In this document: piece by piece, positions 32,193 through 45,239 of the stretch | How positions within the stretch are numbered: the first letter of the stretch is position 1 | How the letters are laid out: each line of letters starts with the position of its first letter | DNA from: Pohlia nutans | Lineage: Eukaryota > Streptophyta > Bryopsida > Bryales > Mniaceae | Direction: 5' to 3' | Assembly: GCA_022496805.1 (NCBI GenBank) | Contig: CM040088.1 | Location: 11,439,001 to 11,503,000, forward strand | Length of the DNA stretch: 64,000 nucleotides | The notes under the pieces: generated by a model | Told to the model about the DNA's origin: nothing | What the model saw: the letters and a program-made list of their open reading frames with translations, nothing else | The model's database searches: none | Program-made: the position numbers and the translations under genes

Positions 32193-33460
32193 CAAACTTT
32201 GGAATGTTACATTTGGTTGATGGTACTTATCTAACCTTTAATTCCTAAATGTCCAAACAATCATTTGATGGTCATTGTCCTTATTTATAGGCTTTCCAAG
32301 GTAACACAATATATTTTGTATAAGTACGATATTTTTTTCTTGTAGAAAATAAGTTTACTTTCCAATCCAATATGAAATCATATTAATTAGAGTAAAGTAA
32401 GAATTTCTCAAAGCATAATACTTTAACATTGTTGTAGTGTTAAAAGGAATTAAACATCCAATTCCCTATTTTTGCACTTGGCCATATAATCATGCACTTG
32501 GCTTCCGGGCGCATTAAAAATTCAAACTGGTAGAAATTGCATGAATTATTTGGCCAATTTTTTTCTCCCACAAATTTGGTTGCAAAAGGGATAAATTGCA
32601 AATTCTTGGAAATTGTCGAGTCTTTTTTTTTGAAAAAGCCATTCCTTATGCTTTGAATATTTTAGAATTAGATTTTATACGCAACAAAACTCTCCTTTGA
32701 AATTGATCTTGACACATAGTATGTCAAAAAATACAGGAGGTTGGAGTTCTCAAACAACAAGTTAAATACACATCTTACAAAACCATATAAACATATTGTA
32801 AGCAATTGGAAGTAGGTCACAAATAGACGAATATGTTTTAAATATACTTTTTAGTACACAAAAACACTTTACAAGTTTACAATTTATAAGAATAGTACAA
32901 ACCTTTAAATCAATACCTTAATAACTAAACTAAAAAACCACATACTATATAGTACTGTACTCATCTACTCTAGTAAGCATCTAGTTCATTCTGCAACCTC
33001 TAGTCACCCATGCCTTCAATCTGCATTGCAACATATTCTAGTATGTGCGATTTTGCTTCATTTGTAATAGTGATTTGCTTCATCCACACGTAATCATATA
33101 GCGCCATTGTTGCAGCTCTTGCTTCCTCCCTCCAAATAGCAACTCCACCATGACATTTTTTTTACTATGTTATCAAAATAGATTGTTCAACCTCTTAGAA
33201 CAAACTTGTGAGAACAACGAGCCGAGCAATTCATTCCCCTATACAAAGTCCATGGGATTCCACATGAACAACATCATTGTCAACTCCAATGGGGCTTCCA
33301 AATGCACTAAGAAAAGGAGGAAAAAGAATGTGCGACCATGCACCCCCAACCACCTACACAAAAAATAAAACAAAAAAATCATAAAACATCAATCTATCTA
33401 TCTATCTATCTACTTTTTGCGGGTCGCTAATGATGCATAGTTGCCCCTTTGCTTTCTTCC

Positions 33461-33860
33461 GCGGCCATGGAAGCATAGAAGAACATATTGACTCTTGAAG
33501 AGAAGACGAACGCAAGAGGGTCCGTACGAGCAGACCCTCTGTCCCGGAAAACCCGGACTTTTTTAATTTTTTAATTTTTATTTATTTTTAGGGCGTGGCG
33601 GAGGAGCTGAGGGTATGCAACAGTGCACCTAGCCTTGAAGAGAACATGCACACCCTCTCATAACCGCCTCACTAGTATATAAGGCGGCCATGGGAGCACG
33701 AGAGAACATATTGATGTTCTCTTGAGAAGAGGACAAACGAAAAAGGGTCTGCGCACGCAGACTCTCTACCCCAGAAAACCCGGGAATTTAAAAAAAATAA
33801 AAAATAAAACAAAATAGGGCGTGGTGGAGGGGCTGAGGGTATGTAGCATTTATATGTTGT
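33461..33860. repeat. ~222-bp tandem duplication
   Basis: Copies start GGCCATGG(A/G)AGCA at about 33464 and 33686 and share GAGAACATATTGA or GAAGAACATATTGA, GCAGAC(C/T)CTCT, CC(C/A)(G/)GAAAACCCGG and GGGCGTGG(C/T)GGAGG(A/G)GCTGAGGGTATG. It is GC-richer than its surroundings and not obviously coding. Confidence 0.65.
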
Positions 33861-35832
33861 TTTGAAGGATGAAGGAAGGAGCCATGTACCCTTATGTACT
33901 TTTTGACAAACAAAAAAAAGAAATAAGAAAATAAGAAAAAAAATCTTGTCTTCTCCCATACACTCTAGCAGCGGTGTTATAGTGTCTTAATTTATTCATA
34001 ATTTGTAATAGTTTTTAAATAGTCAATCTTGCAATTTTTCAAAATAAATGAAATTCAAATTTTTGTTATGAAAATTTTGAAATATTAGTCTTTTATTGCA
34101 ATATACTAAATTTCAACAAAGAAAGAAATCAATGTTTTTTCGTCAATTTTTTTGATAATTTTTTTCTTTTTAGCACAATTAGGTCCCGGAATGATTGCAC
34201 TTGGCCAAGTGAAAAAATAGGGAATTTCTTGTTATTATTATTATTTTTTAAATTATGTTTTTGGTATAAATTTTTTAAACTTTTCCATTTTTTGATACAA
34301 TATGTAATTTTAGCTAATCATCTCAAATTTGAAATTCTTAGACCAAAATTATAAGTGAAATGGTTTAAATTAATTTCATTATAGACCAAATTTTTTTCTT
34401 CAAAAATCATGTTTTATTATTAGTTTTTAAACATTAAGCCTTTCTTCTTGTTTTTGAACAAAACTTCATCAAAGTTGTAGAAGGTATATTTTATGAAACA
34501 TTTCAATATTGGTTCAAACTCTTTGAACAATTAGGGATTAAAAGATGGCATTGCATCTTGTTTTTGGAACATTTTGAGCAAGATTGGAACGTTGGTACCT
34601 TTTCAAATTTATTTTACTTTAATCACACACTTGAAAAAGTTGTAAAGAGTTCAATAGTAGTTGAATGGATGAAAAATAGAAGGGTTAGTATGTGTTACTG
34701 AATTTTGATGATTTGGATGAAATTAAGCAAACTGATTTGATTAGGCAATTAGGATTCGAAATTCAATTGTGGTAAATGCAACAAGGATATGCTTTATGTT
34801 TTGGCAAAGTTGGCCAAATTTACTAAAAACAACCAAGCTTTAGACAACTCTTTACATGGAAGGTTTGCACAATAAATAGTTCAAATTAAAAGCTAAGAAG
34901 CTTTGTGAACCTCATTTTAGAAAAGTCATGTTTACACTTTCCAAGGGTTTGCATTGACTTTTTTGTTCATCAACATAAAAAGAGTCAACTAGAGAATGAA
35001 ATTCAAATTTGGCTCAATTGGTTAGAGTTTTTTTGTTCCATTCTCTATTTGGTTTGATCTATATTTTTAGGGACATAAACTGTATTGAGAAAGCCTCTAA
35101 TAACTTTGAAGAAGTTCAAAATGGAATGTTCATTTGGTTTTTAAAATATTTGATTAGTCCCTTAATCAATTTAGTGAGATAATGTTACTTTCTTTCTAAA
35201 CAACCTTAAAATTGGATGAACTCGTTGTCAAGTTCTTTCAACCTTTATACCCTTTTTTATATATTCCAAATGTTCAAATTGGTTAAAAAAATGAAATTGT
35301 AGAGGTTCAATTAGTCTTGAAAGATGGAAAATGTCTTTCATTGAATTATCAAATGTACTCCATTGTATTTTCAAGTGCACAATTTGTTTCTAGGAAGTCA
35401 AAGTACAAATGTAATATGAAAATTAGAAATGGATTTACTGAATACTTCTACTGGAAGAAAATACTTCTATGCATAATAATAAACCTCCAAATAGAACTTA
35501 TTTTTCATACAACTAGTTTCATTGCTATTCATATCGTAGTGCATTATTGGCTTTGGTACTAATTGTATTATTTTAATAAATGCCAAAAATTTAGGAATTT
35601 GTTTTTGACTTTTTTTCCAAATTTATTGAAGAATTTTGTTCTATATAAAAGTGCCGAGTCTATTTTTAGAAAACAATTAAATATTTGGCACCCTATGGCC
35701 AAATCCAATCAAGTACTACGGTAGCTATAGGTCCATCATCTCAGAAAAGGACAACCCTAAAATATATTAAAACTTATTTAACATAGACTACACTTCTAAA
35801 TTCCAAATCCAATCCATTAGGAGGCTTTTGAT

Positions 35833-35875
35833 GCCCGTCCATGACCCTTAAACGTCAAGAGGGTCATGGACGGGC
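35833..35875. repeat. perfect 16-bp hairpin
   Basis: GCCCGTCCATGACCCT (35833-35848) and its exact reverse complement (35860-35875) are separated by 11 bases. It is GC-rich within AT-rich spacer. Confidence 0.8.
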
Positions 35876-36584
35876 AGCCCAAAGGAATAAAAAAATTTAG
35901 AGAGCTGCCCCCAACAGTCGCCCTTTGAGTAACATGAACAACTAATGAGAATTCCTTAAATCCTTTATGAACAATGATAGGAATGAACAGTGTGATTCCA
36001 AAAACAAATTAAAAAAATTCAATAAGATTCCAACTCTACAATTATGGATTAAAAATTAAGAATTAAAAAAAAAAAAACTCTTGAACAACATTGGCATGAG
36101 CTGCCAGCTTTGGTATGCATTAAGATCTCAAGCTACCCAACTCCCTCCCATCCTTCCTCACTAATTCTCTTTCCAATTTTCTTGGAATGAACAATTTACT
36201 AAAACACGAGTATTTGCTAAATTTAGCTTCTCTTTTTCATCACCTTTTCAAAGCACCAATCCATTTCAGTTTTGGTTGAGAAAATCCACTTTTTTCTTCA
36301 TTATTCTCTCAAAACAAGCCCGTGCAGCTTGCTTTTACGTTCGAGGGTTAAATTCACCAAAGATGATATAATCCTCATGGTTCAATATATAGTTTTATTT
36401 ACTCTAAGATCTTTAAGTTTCTACATAAATTAATTGGAGACGAGGAAATTATAAATTATGATTATTTGAAAGGACTAAAACGATTCACTTAATATTCAAT
36501 TGAATGACAATTTATTCAAAAAGACGAAAGTTCTCGAATTCCAAAAACCCTAACCAAGGGTACAAAACTCAAATCCCCGATTAA

Positions 36585-37163
36585 CCCCTAAACGTCCCAG
36601 CGTCCAGTTTCTGGACGACAAACAGATTCCAACTCACACTACACTCACATTATTTCATGGATGAAACTCATTCAATTTTTTGAAAATACTTTATGAAGTT
36701 ATTGTCCTATCTAACGGTTGGATTTGGTGTTACTAGTGTACATATTTTTTTAAGATTACAAATGTGGAAGTATGTCAAGTAGTTGACCAAGCCTAAATTG
36801 CATTGACTTTAGTTCAAAAGTGAGCTTGCTAAAATGAGGTCATAAATTGAAGTAACACAAAATTTTCAAAAAATCACCATTTCAAGAGTATCTCATTTCC
36901 AGTCCATTCCAACAAATTTCACTCAAAAAATATCAATATGTTGTTTGTAATCAAATTTAGAAGGAAATTTTAATTTTAACTTTCAAATTTTATAATTAAA
37001 TATCAGTGATGGCGTTGGTGAATCTAACCGTACAGATGGAACCTAAAATTCAATATCTACAACTTTCATTTGTATAAAAATTCCGAAATAATCTTCTAAA
37101 TAGCATTTTATAATGATTTTTCTCAAACTGTCAACTTTGGGGATACCCAGGGACGTTTAGGGG
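36585..37163. mobile_element. TTAA-type element
   Basis: 579 bp, CCCCTAAACGTCCCAGCG at the left and GGGACGTTTAGGGG at the right, flanked by TTAA at 36581-36584 and 37164-37167. The right subterminal region (TCTAACCGTA(C/T)AGAT, then CAACTTTCATTTGTAT-type sequence) is shared with 29440-29983 and 42368-42936. Non-coding. Confidence 0.75.
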
Positions 37164-37167
37164 TTAA

Positions 37168-37977
37168 CCTGTAAGCGTCCCTAGCTTTTTTGGGCTTAAA
37201 AACATCATCGCTTTTGATGTGTTATAGGTGTAAATGTAAGTGAGGTATAGAAATCTCAACTATACAATCTTGTAATATACATGTTGTAGATTATGTGGAT
37301 CAAATTTGGAGTCATTTGGCCATATAGATTGCAAGATCATAGTGTTTTAGTGTTAAAAAGGGATGCTGAAATTTTCCTAGCAACACAGTTAGAGGTGAAA
37401 TTCGTTTTCAAAATTACTCAAATGAAAAAAAATTAAACTATAAAGTAGTTCAAAATCATCATATAAACACATTGGTACCAAAAAAACCTCATGAAAAAAA
37501 TTTAATGTGCCCTAAAATGGCCTTGCAATGTCAAAAAGTAGCCCGAAAAGTGACCCGTTTGACCCAAAAAGCAAAAAGTGTCCAAACTTGACCCGTGCAC
37601 TAAAATGACTCCCAAACATTCAGAACAACATGGATTGACATGAAAATTTTACCATGATAACTAGACTTCAAGGGGAATCCAACCCAATAATGTTTATTGG
37701 AAACGGACGTGGGATGAAGGAGATACAAGCCCCTGAAGTTGCAGCCATCAAAATGCACAAAAACTATCCAAAAGAAAGATACCTACTTTCAAATGATCAC
37801 CAAAAATTCAATACATCTTAGATTGATCTGAATTTTTTACCACACATTCCATACATCATGTGGTTTGTTTTTCCAAAATTTCTTAAAAAACAGACACGTT
37901 TTGAAAATGTTACAGCTCTCCAAAGGTGAAAGTACCCCCAAAATCATCCAAAATATGGACGTCGGGACGGTTAGGGG
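37168..37977. mobile_element. TTAA-type element abutting the previous one
   Basis: 810 bp. Its left end CCTGTAAGCGTCCCTAGC and right end GGGACGGTTAGGGG match, in inverse orientation, the ends of 55600-56567, and the interiors align along most of their length. It shares the TTAA at 37164-37167 with its neighbour; the right TTAA is 37978-37981. Confidence 0.7.
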
Positions 37978-37989
37978 TTAATAATAGAC

Positions 37990-39340
37990 TTTGTCTACCT
38001 TAACCTTTAAAGACCGTTCAACCCATTTTGGGTGGATGGATATTTTTAAACTTCTGTTACTCACAATAAAAAAAGCATTTTGAAGTGTGATTTCACTTTT
38101 TTAAAGTAACTCAACAAGGTTGCTTTACTTTACAATGGTCAAATTTGATTTACCAAAATGTATACTTTAGAAGATTTATAGAAATGGAAGTATGTCAAAT
38201 TTTGATTGCGTTGCCTTTCAGTTAAAAAGTGACTATCAAAAGAAGAAATTAATAAATTTAATAAATAAATAAATTATTGCAATAAAATTGAATTCATTCA
38301 AACAAATTTTACTAAAAAATTACTAACATTTTATCTATAATCAAATTTAGAAAAATGTGAATTTAAAATATAAAATATAAAATATAAATATTGGTGATAA
38401 GTCTAATCATAATTTATAATTCAATATCTACAACTTATTTGTACATCAATTTCAAGACATTCCTTCATGTTGTATTTTACAATGAATCTTTGTAAAATCT
38501 TCGAAAGCGAGAAGATCTTTGATGCTTTAGGGGTTGACCAACCACAAAGTACAATACTTATGCAATGGATTCATTGCAATGGAGGTATATCTAAAATTCA
38601 AAATCTACGACTTTTTATTTATACGCCATTTTCAAGATATTCCTCCGTGTTGTATTTTATGGTAGAACGTTCAATAATGGCGCAGTGCCGAAAATGGAGC
38701 TCTAGTAATCTTCAGTCAGAGGTACATAATAGCTTCCCCATGCAATAGTATCATGTACTCACTGCAAACATTATAGGGTATCACTTTAGGGCACCATTTT
38801 AGGAACACCTATATTTCCAACTTCAAAAATTCATAACTCATTGTAGAAGAGTCCAAAAATGATGATTCCACTTGCTCTATCTTTCTACTAATTTTCCCCA
38901 TGCACGAAAATTGCTTGTACGGGTGACATCCCTGTAGATTTCTCGTGCTGAAAATTGAGCCATTATAGAGCACCATACCATACAATGAATATTTGCAAAT
39001 CTTCCAAAATGTGCATCTTTAGGGGTTGACCAACCACGGAGTACAACACTTTTGCAATGGAAATAAAATCCTCAAAAAGAGTACCACCTTCCTGACGGAC
39101 TTCGTCAACGAAATCTTCTTTTCGTTCACGAAAATCATCATCGTCGACGGAAGCACAAACATTATCACTGCCGTCCCAAGAGCTGTTTTTGAACACGCCG
39201 GGGGACTTGGTCGCCTCCGTCAATCTCAGTTGGATCTGTTTTTGTTTTTGATCTCAAGGGCGGGATCTCAGTGTAGCCAGAGCGTTTTGCAAGTGTGCGA
39301 TGAATTCCATGTTACCGTGAAATTCCCAGCTCCGGATTAG
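37990..39340. other. decayed TTAA-family sequence upstream of the GET2-like gene
   Basis: GGGGTTGACCAACCAC(A/G)(A/G)AGTACAA occurs twice (about 38529 and 39019) and the ATTCAATATCTACAAC-like 3' module twice (near 38400 and 38600), so this is overlapping, degraded element copies. The last ~150 bp before 39355 is probably promoter and leader. Confidence 0.5.
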
Positions 39341-39354
39341 GGTTTAGAGTCACG

Positions 39355-41402
39355 ATGAGCAGCGCCAAGGAGCTGCGGGAGGTTCGCCGGCGCAAGATCC
39401 TGGAGCGAGGGGGCGATCGTCTGGCATACATCACCGGCCAGGTGAAGGTGTTGCCGCCCGTGGAGCCCTCAGTCGCCAGTCCTCCTCCCGGCGAATCGGG
39501 CCTCAAGTCGCTCTCCATCGCCGGGGAGCTTCCGTCTTCCACCGAGGGTACGTGCGCATTCTATCTTTTGGATTCTAAGATTTTTCGATTTCATTTGTTT
39601 TTGTGGAGGTTGATTGGATAGGTCGTTTTTGGGTTCAGTGATGGTGCCTTATCTCAAATTTTTGGAGATTTTATTTGTAGATCTGACGGAGATGATGAAA
39701 ATTAGGTTTTCTCTGATTGCGAGAAATTTCGGTATGTGATACTCCCTCTGTCCGGAAATAATTTTCCTAATTTTTGGCATTTTTCTTTTTCTTTTTTTTG
39801 GCAATAGTTGTCCTATGTTTTACACCTCGAACGTGAGCCCTGTCCACTTCACTTCAAACTGGGTGGACAATGAGAGTGACACAAAAAGTACTGTCTACTT
39901 TTTGACAGGGTATTGCCAGAATACCTGTCCAAAATGGTTTGTCTCGGTACTTGAAAAATGGTTTATCTTTAATAGTAAGAGTATTGCCAGAATTTAGGGT
40001 TTAGTTGTGGAGTGATGGTGCTTGTATGTCAAATTTTTGAAGATTCTATTTGTAGATCTGATGGAGATAACGAAATTAAGTTTCTATGATTTTGGTACAT
40101 GATTCTCATGTCTGTAGGAGAGGATGAGAGTTTGATTTCCTGTGGCGTAGTATTGCCAGAATTTTAGGTTAGGCTGTCGCCAATTTTACCCATTTAGGCT
40201 GTATATCATCGTCTTCCTTTCCTCCCTCTGAGTGATTTTTATGTTCTCCTAAACGTCATGCATTTTCTTGAGGGTCATTTTCACTCTTTTTTTTTGAAAG
40301 TCGAGTTTTTGTTTATGGAATTTTGTCATTGCTTTAAGGTGTGAAATCAGAAATTGAAGTTCAAACCTCTTTTTAGTTTGAATGACAAGGTGAATACAAG
40401 ATTGGATTGTTTTGAATAACATGCATAGAAACATGCTTAAAATGAAAAATCATCGTAATTGAACAAATTTCATGGATTAATGGACCTTCAAAAATTGTTG
40501 ACCTTTTGAAAGCTTCAATTTTGAACCTCATGTATCTCACTTGATTTTATTCATTTTTTATGATCGGACAATTCCATGAGATGAGTAACGAATTTTTGAT
40601 AGGGGTCCCAGTTCTATGAATGAGTTTCGTGACTTGAGAAGCCCTTTGGTTATATTGGGGTTATACCAGTCAGTATGTATTTTACCAGTTAGTATCTCCT
40701 TAGACAGTGTCATTTTTGGCTATGGGAAAACTCACTGGTATTCTGTGTGCAGATGTTCTGCCTACGATTAGCCCTTCGTACGACGCAAATGAGATCTCTA
40801 AGAAACTCACCAGCGTTAGAAATGAGCTGCAGTCACTCGATTCTGCGCCAGAAGAAACAACACCACTGCTGCCACCCTCTGCACCGTCTATTTCTCAGCA
40901 GCAGGAAAACCCTAAACCGCCACCAGCCACCAGTTCTAAAACCAGGTCGAGTTTCAACTATGGCGCCATAGTCAAGTCAATTGAGCAGAGTTTAGTGGTC
41001 CGAGCAGTTCTTGCATTCTTGATCGGCGTAGCACTTGTGACTCAATGGACATATTCCAAATGTCAGCATTCATTTGAAAGTCAGAATTATATCCTCAGCT
41101 GGCCGGTATTTCTGGTGGTCATCACCGACGTCACGGTCGTGTTGGGGGGTCTACTACTGGGCTTGGTAAAAGTCTCCCCTGTTGCTAACAAGGAGAAGCT
41201 TGATAGAGGAGGTTTGGCAGGTTTGGATCAAATGTTGGCGTTTACCTCGCAGCTGGAAGGTGCGTTAGACTTGGGATTATTGGTCACCAAAGCCAGCAGC
41301 GGTCTCATTTCTGACATCTCTCTCTACCTCGTCACTGTGATCTGTGCAGTATCCTTAGCACAGCACTTTCAACCAGCGCTTTGTACATATATAAGTAGAT
41401 GA
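39355..41402 (+). CDS. GET2/CAML-like receptor for tail-anchored proteins
   Basis: Predicted ER-membrane subunit of the guided-entry (GET) receptor, which with GET1 receives tail-anchored proteins from the GET3 ATPase. Two exons, 39355-39547 and 40753-41402, give 280 residues. The cytosolic N-terminus has the family's basic motif (EVRRRKILERGGDRLAYIT, about residues 9-27), the known GET3-binding element. A Pro/Ser/Gln-rich linker follows. Three hydrophobic segments lie near residues 145-165, 179-203 and 249-267, the expected topology. The first in-frame ATG was chosen. The ~1.2-kb intron holds a Stowaway-like terminus. Sequence outside the motif is poorly conserved in this family, so the identity rests on motif, length and topology. 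Confidence 0.8.
39742..39760. repeat. Stowaway-like MITE terminus
   Basis: CTCCCTCTGTCCGGAAATA, preceded by TA, matches the well-known plant Stowaway (Tc1/mariner) terminal repeat. No matching right end was found in the intron, so this is a solitary or decayed terminus. Confidence 0.5.
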
Positions 41403-41839
41403 TTTTGTGTTGCAGGAGCATTGTAACACCGTGCACACTTGGTACATAATGTAACATCGTGTACACTTTTGTGGTGTCTTTGGACTGAGAGCAAATATAT
41501 TTGTCACAATTTAGATTCGGGATTCTAACCTTTTTTGGGTCCTTATTTCTCGTTTATTGTTAGGCAAAGTACAAGTGGTGAAACTCCTTGCTGGTTCCAA
41601 TCAGACCATTGTCACAGTGTGGTTGTATAATCATATTTTAATGAGAATAATGAACACTTACAAACAATCCTTATGTATACTAGTAGTTTCTAAATCACTT
41701 CACAATTTTGAAACTTTCCTAAAATCAAAGGTTTTATTAGAATAGGTGTCATGGTTTGTGATTCTCCTCTGAGACTTCTCTCCCATTCTCTAAATTGGGT
41801 TGTGAAAATCCTTGTCATGTGATTTTAATCTTGGTTTAA

Positions 41840-42944
41840 CCCTTTAATGCGCCAGTGTCCACTATGTGGACGACGCACAGATTGAAACTGCTAGATTCTC
41901 ATCCAACTTGGACAGTTTTCATTCATCAAAATTTCTTGAGCAAGTTGACTATCCTTTGTACGGTTTGGATCTTCAAAATAGGTTATTATGATTTTTTTTA
42001 AAACAACAGAATTGGTTTATGTCAAGTTTCGTTCTTAGTTCAAAAAGTGGGACTTTAAATATGATTTTCCAAAATAAGTAGAATCAAATAATGGAAACCA
42101 TACCATCTCGTAGTGGATGTTATTCCAATTTCATTACCATATTTTTAAATTTTTTTGGTGCTAATTTGGGATTTTTAATTGAATTTCAATAGAAAACCTT
42201 GCAAATTTCATTTGAAAATATTAAATAAAAATAGAATAAATCCAACCATATAGATGTGATCTTTACATTGACATTTACAACTTTGCTTTGACCATGAGTC
42301 CCATTTTTGGTTTACATCAAACATTTTATAATGCTTCTTTGAAAATAGTGTTGAATCAGGACGTTAACCCCTAACTGCCTGAGTGTCCATTTTTTGGACG
42401 ATGTACAAATTTCATCCATAATTTCTCATCCGTCATGCACTTTATGCAGTGTGGAATTTTTACAGTAGATTCTATGGGAAGTTAGCTTCATGCATATGTG
42501 ATCTGATTAGAAAGGGGATGATTTGTGAATTTTTTATGCCTCATTTCATGTTGTAGTGATTCACCCAAAATTTTGAAGATTTCAGTGTAAAAGTGCTCTA
42601 AAAAAAGTCAACTCGTAGAATTAAGCAACCAAAAAATTTCCAAAAATCACTACACTTAGAATATTACATTTCAACCAATCACAAAAAAAATCATCTGTAG
42701 ATTGTCAATTTCTTATTCGAAATTGAATTACAAAATAATTTTGAATTTCACGTTTCAAATTTTATACAAAATTATTGGTAATAGCAATCATAGATCTAAC
42801 GGTATGGATAGAATTTAAAATTCATAATGTACAACTTTTATTCATATATCAAGTTCAAAATATCCCTCTAAGTTGCATTTTATAATGCATCTTTGCAAAA
42901 CTGCCGAATTTAGAGAGGGCTCTAGGCATTTAGGGGTTAAAGGG
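41840..42944. mobile_element. TTAA-type element split by another
   Basis: Outer element with ends CCCTTTAATGCGCC (left) and GGACGTTAAAGGG (right, once the inner insert is removed), flanked by TTAA at 41836-41839 and 42945-42948. It is interrupted at an internal TTAA by 42368-42936. It lies ~440 bp downstream of the GET2-like stop codon. Confidence 0.65.
42368..42936. mobile_element. TTAA-type element nested in 41840-42944
   Basis: 569 bp, CCCCTAACTGCCTGAGTG at the left and GGCATTTAGGGG at the right, with TTAA at 42364-42367 and 42937-42940. It is closely related to 29440-29983. The nesting gives a relative age: the inner element is younger. Confidence 0.75.
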
Positions 42945-42948
42945 TTAA

Positions 42949-43517
42949 ACTTGTCTCCTTTCGTGAGACAGGAGCCATGAATTATGACACCCCTAATTAC
43001 ACATTGAATAGGTGTTATCATCGTTACAATAAAGATATCCGCAAAGTATTTGGATGAATGGCCTTTCTTTTGGTACCCCCATTTGGATCTTTAAAGAGAA
43101 ACAAAAAATAATAAAGAATCCTCATATTTCCATGAGCTTGGTATTGATTGCTTATTTGAGCCTAGAAATAGCAACTTGGGCAACACTACTAGAAAATGCT
43201 ATCCAAATCAACAGAAAATCAACAATTTTTTGTTGTTGTGGGCACTGGCGGTCACGACTTGACATATTTAATAGTTTTTTGTAAAGGGTTCAATAGATGT
43301 CTCTAGGTTTCTGTTGGTTTAGGTATGGCAAGAAAAATCGTGACTGAATCAACAGAAATCCAACAAGATTTAATAAATTACTAGTTTTGTAAATGTTGAA
43401 AGGTGCGTCATAAAGCATCAATTTTTCAAAAACATGAGAAACTAGATTGCAAAATATAAATTTTAAATTAATTCTATTAAAACAGAGTTAACAAGTTCAC
43501 TATATTTAATAATGTAG

Positions 43518-43558
<41 letters not shown>

Positions 43559-45239
43559 GAGCATAATAATAATATAAAGCTATTAAACTTATTTTGAAGT
43601 TTTGATTGTGATGCAATTCTAAAAAGTATTGATCCCAAAATAGTGAATGGTGTTTAGTCAACATCATTTTTTACTTAATCCACATCTAAAATCTCTTTTA
43701 AATTTCATTTTTAGCATGATTCTTTCTTGGTTTAAGTTGGTTCTATGTTTATAGATACCTCGAAAATTTTGTTCTAAGATTGAACACCAAAAACTTTTAA
43801 AAAGTTCACTAAAGTCAACATTCTGTTTTTGGAGAATGAAAATTTGTATGATTCATTAAAGTGTTTTCTTCATGAATATTTGATTGAATATTTCAGAAAA
43901 AAAATCAATTTTGTATCAATTTACATGCAATAGTTGTAGAGTTTCTATTGGTCATATGTAACAGGCGAACAATCTTTTTGTTACTGGGTTTTTTATGAAA
44001 ATGTACACTTTTTTGGAACTTTCTTCTAACATGAAAGATGTTTATTTCTAGATTATCTATGCATGTATTCAATCATAGGTGTAAAATCTATCAATGATGG
44101 TTTTTAAACGAATTCCTAAGGTTGGCCTCTAATTTCTTTTTTAATTTCACCAAAAATTAGCATTCAAATTTTGGATAGTGAAAAAGGGGAGACAATCTCT
44201 TTATTTAGAGTATTGTACTACAATTTTATGATGTGTAATCGTATAAATTAAAGAATATATAATAAAAAATGCAGATTGATTTTCCAAAAGATCAAAATTA
44301 CAATAACATCGTGGTCAAAAGATTCAAAAATCTTTTGTTTTGCAAAAGTTATGCACATTGGAAATTTGATAATACGTTTTTTTAAAAACTTTCCTATGAC
44401 TTCAAAGTCATTAGAAAGAAATGGGAAGATGTTTTACCAAATTTTCTTACTTAGGAATATTCCTCGTTACAACACCTACACATCTTGAAAAAAAACGTCT
44501 AAAAATGTTTTGTTTTGCAAAAGCTATGAACATTTGAAAATTAATAATGTATTTTTTTTTAACTCTCTTGTCACTTCAAAATTACTACATAAAAAATGAT
44601 AGATTTTGTTTCAAATTTTATTTCTTAAGTAGATTCCTCATTACAATATCTACATATGAAAAAATGTTTAAAAATGTTTGGTTTTGCAATTTTTTTATTT
44701 TTTTTTGAAAAGTCACAAAAATAATAATTTAATGCTGATTTTTTTAATTAATGCTATATTATCTATTTTTTAAATGGCATGTGCATGTGTGAGAGATAGG
44801 GGAGATGGTTAGGGGAGATGTTAGGAGTGATCTCTATTATTCATGAGGTCTTGGGTTCGAACTTTCTAAAGCACTAGTAGCGAGGTGGTAGGTTGACTGC
44901 GAGGTGGTAGTTTGATTTTTTATAATATGGTAGTTTGACTTTTATGACATAACAATTTGACTTTATGATGTGGTAGTTTGACTTGATATAGTAAATCAAT
45001 GCTTTTCTTGGGTAGAGGATTTTTTTATTTTTTTATTTTTTTATTAACATTGTTCAAATTGACAAAAATTTACATTGGATCAACAGATTTATGTTGGTTT
45101 GTGACTATGACAACGCGTCCTAAACGATTGGAAGAAATTTGAGAAATTGTGCTGCACTCGTGTGGTGCATGTTACTTTTGTAAGATCTTGCAGGAGAAAT
45201 TGTGTGAAACATATATTGTTACATTATGTAGAATGATAA
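42949..45239. other. AT-rich spacer, no gene seen
   Basis: Contains a CACTACTAGAAAAT terminus at about 43186, like that of the palindromic element at 45366, an (AT)n run at 43520-43552 and duplicated GTTTTGCAAAAG(T/C)TATG(C/A) blocks near 44340 and 44510. No coding similarity was found. Confidence 0.45.
43520..43552. repeat. (AT)n microsatellite
   Basis: About 33 bp of alternating T and A. Confidence 0.95.

Larger units (their letters stand above)
31681..36580. other. repeat-rich spacer, no gene seen
   Basis: AT-rich. It contains an (AT)n run at 32146-32188, a (TATC)n run at 33391-33412, a ~222-bp tandem duplication starting at 33461, a perfect hairpin at 35833-35875, and decayed TTAA-family sequence near 32227-32440. 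No coding frame resembles a known family. Confidence 0.55.
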
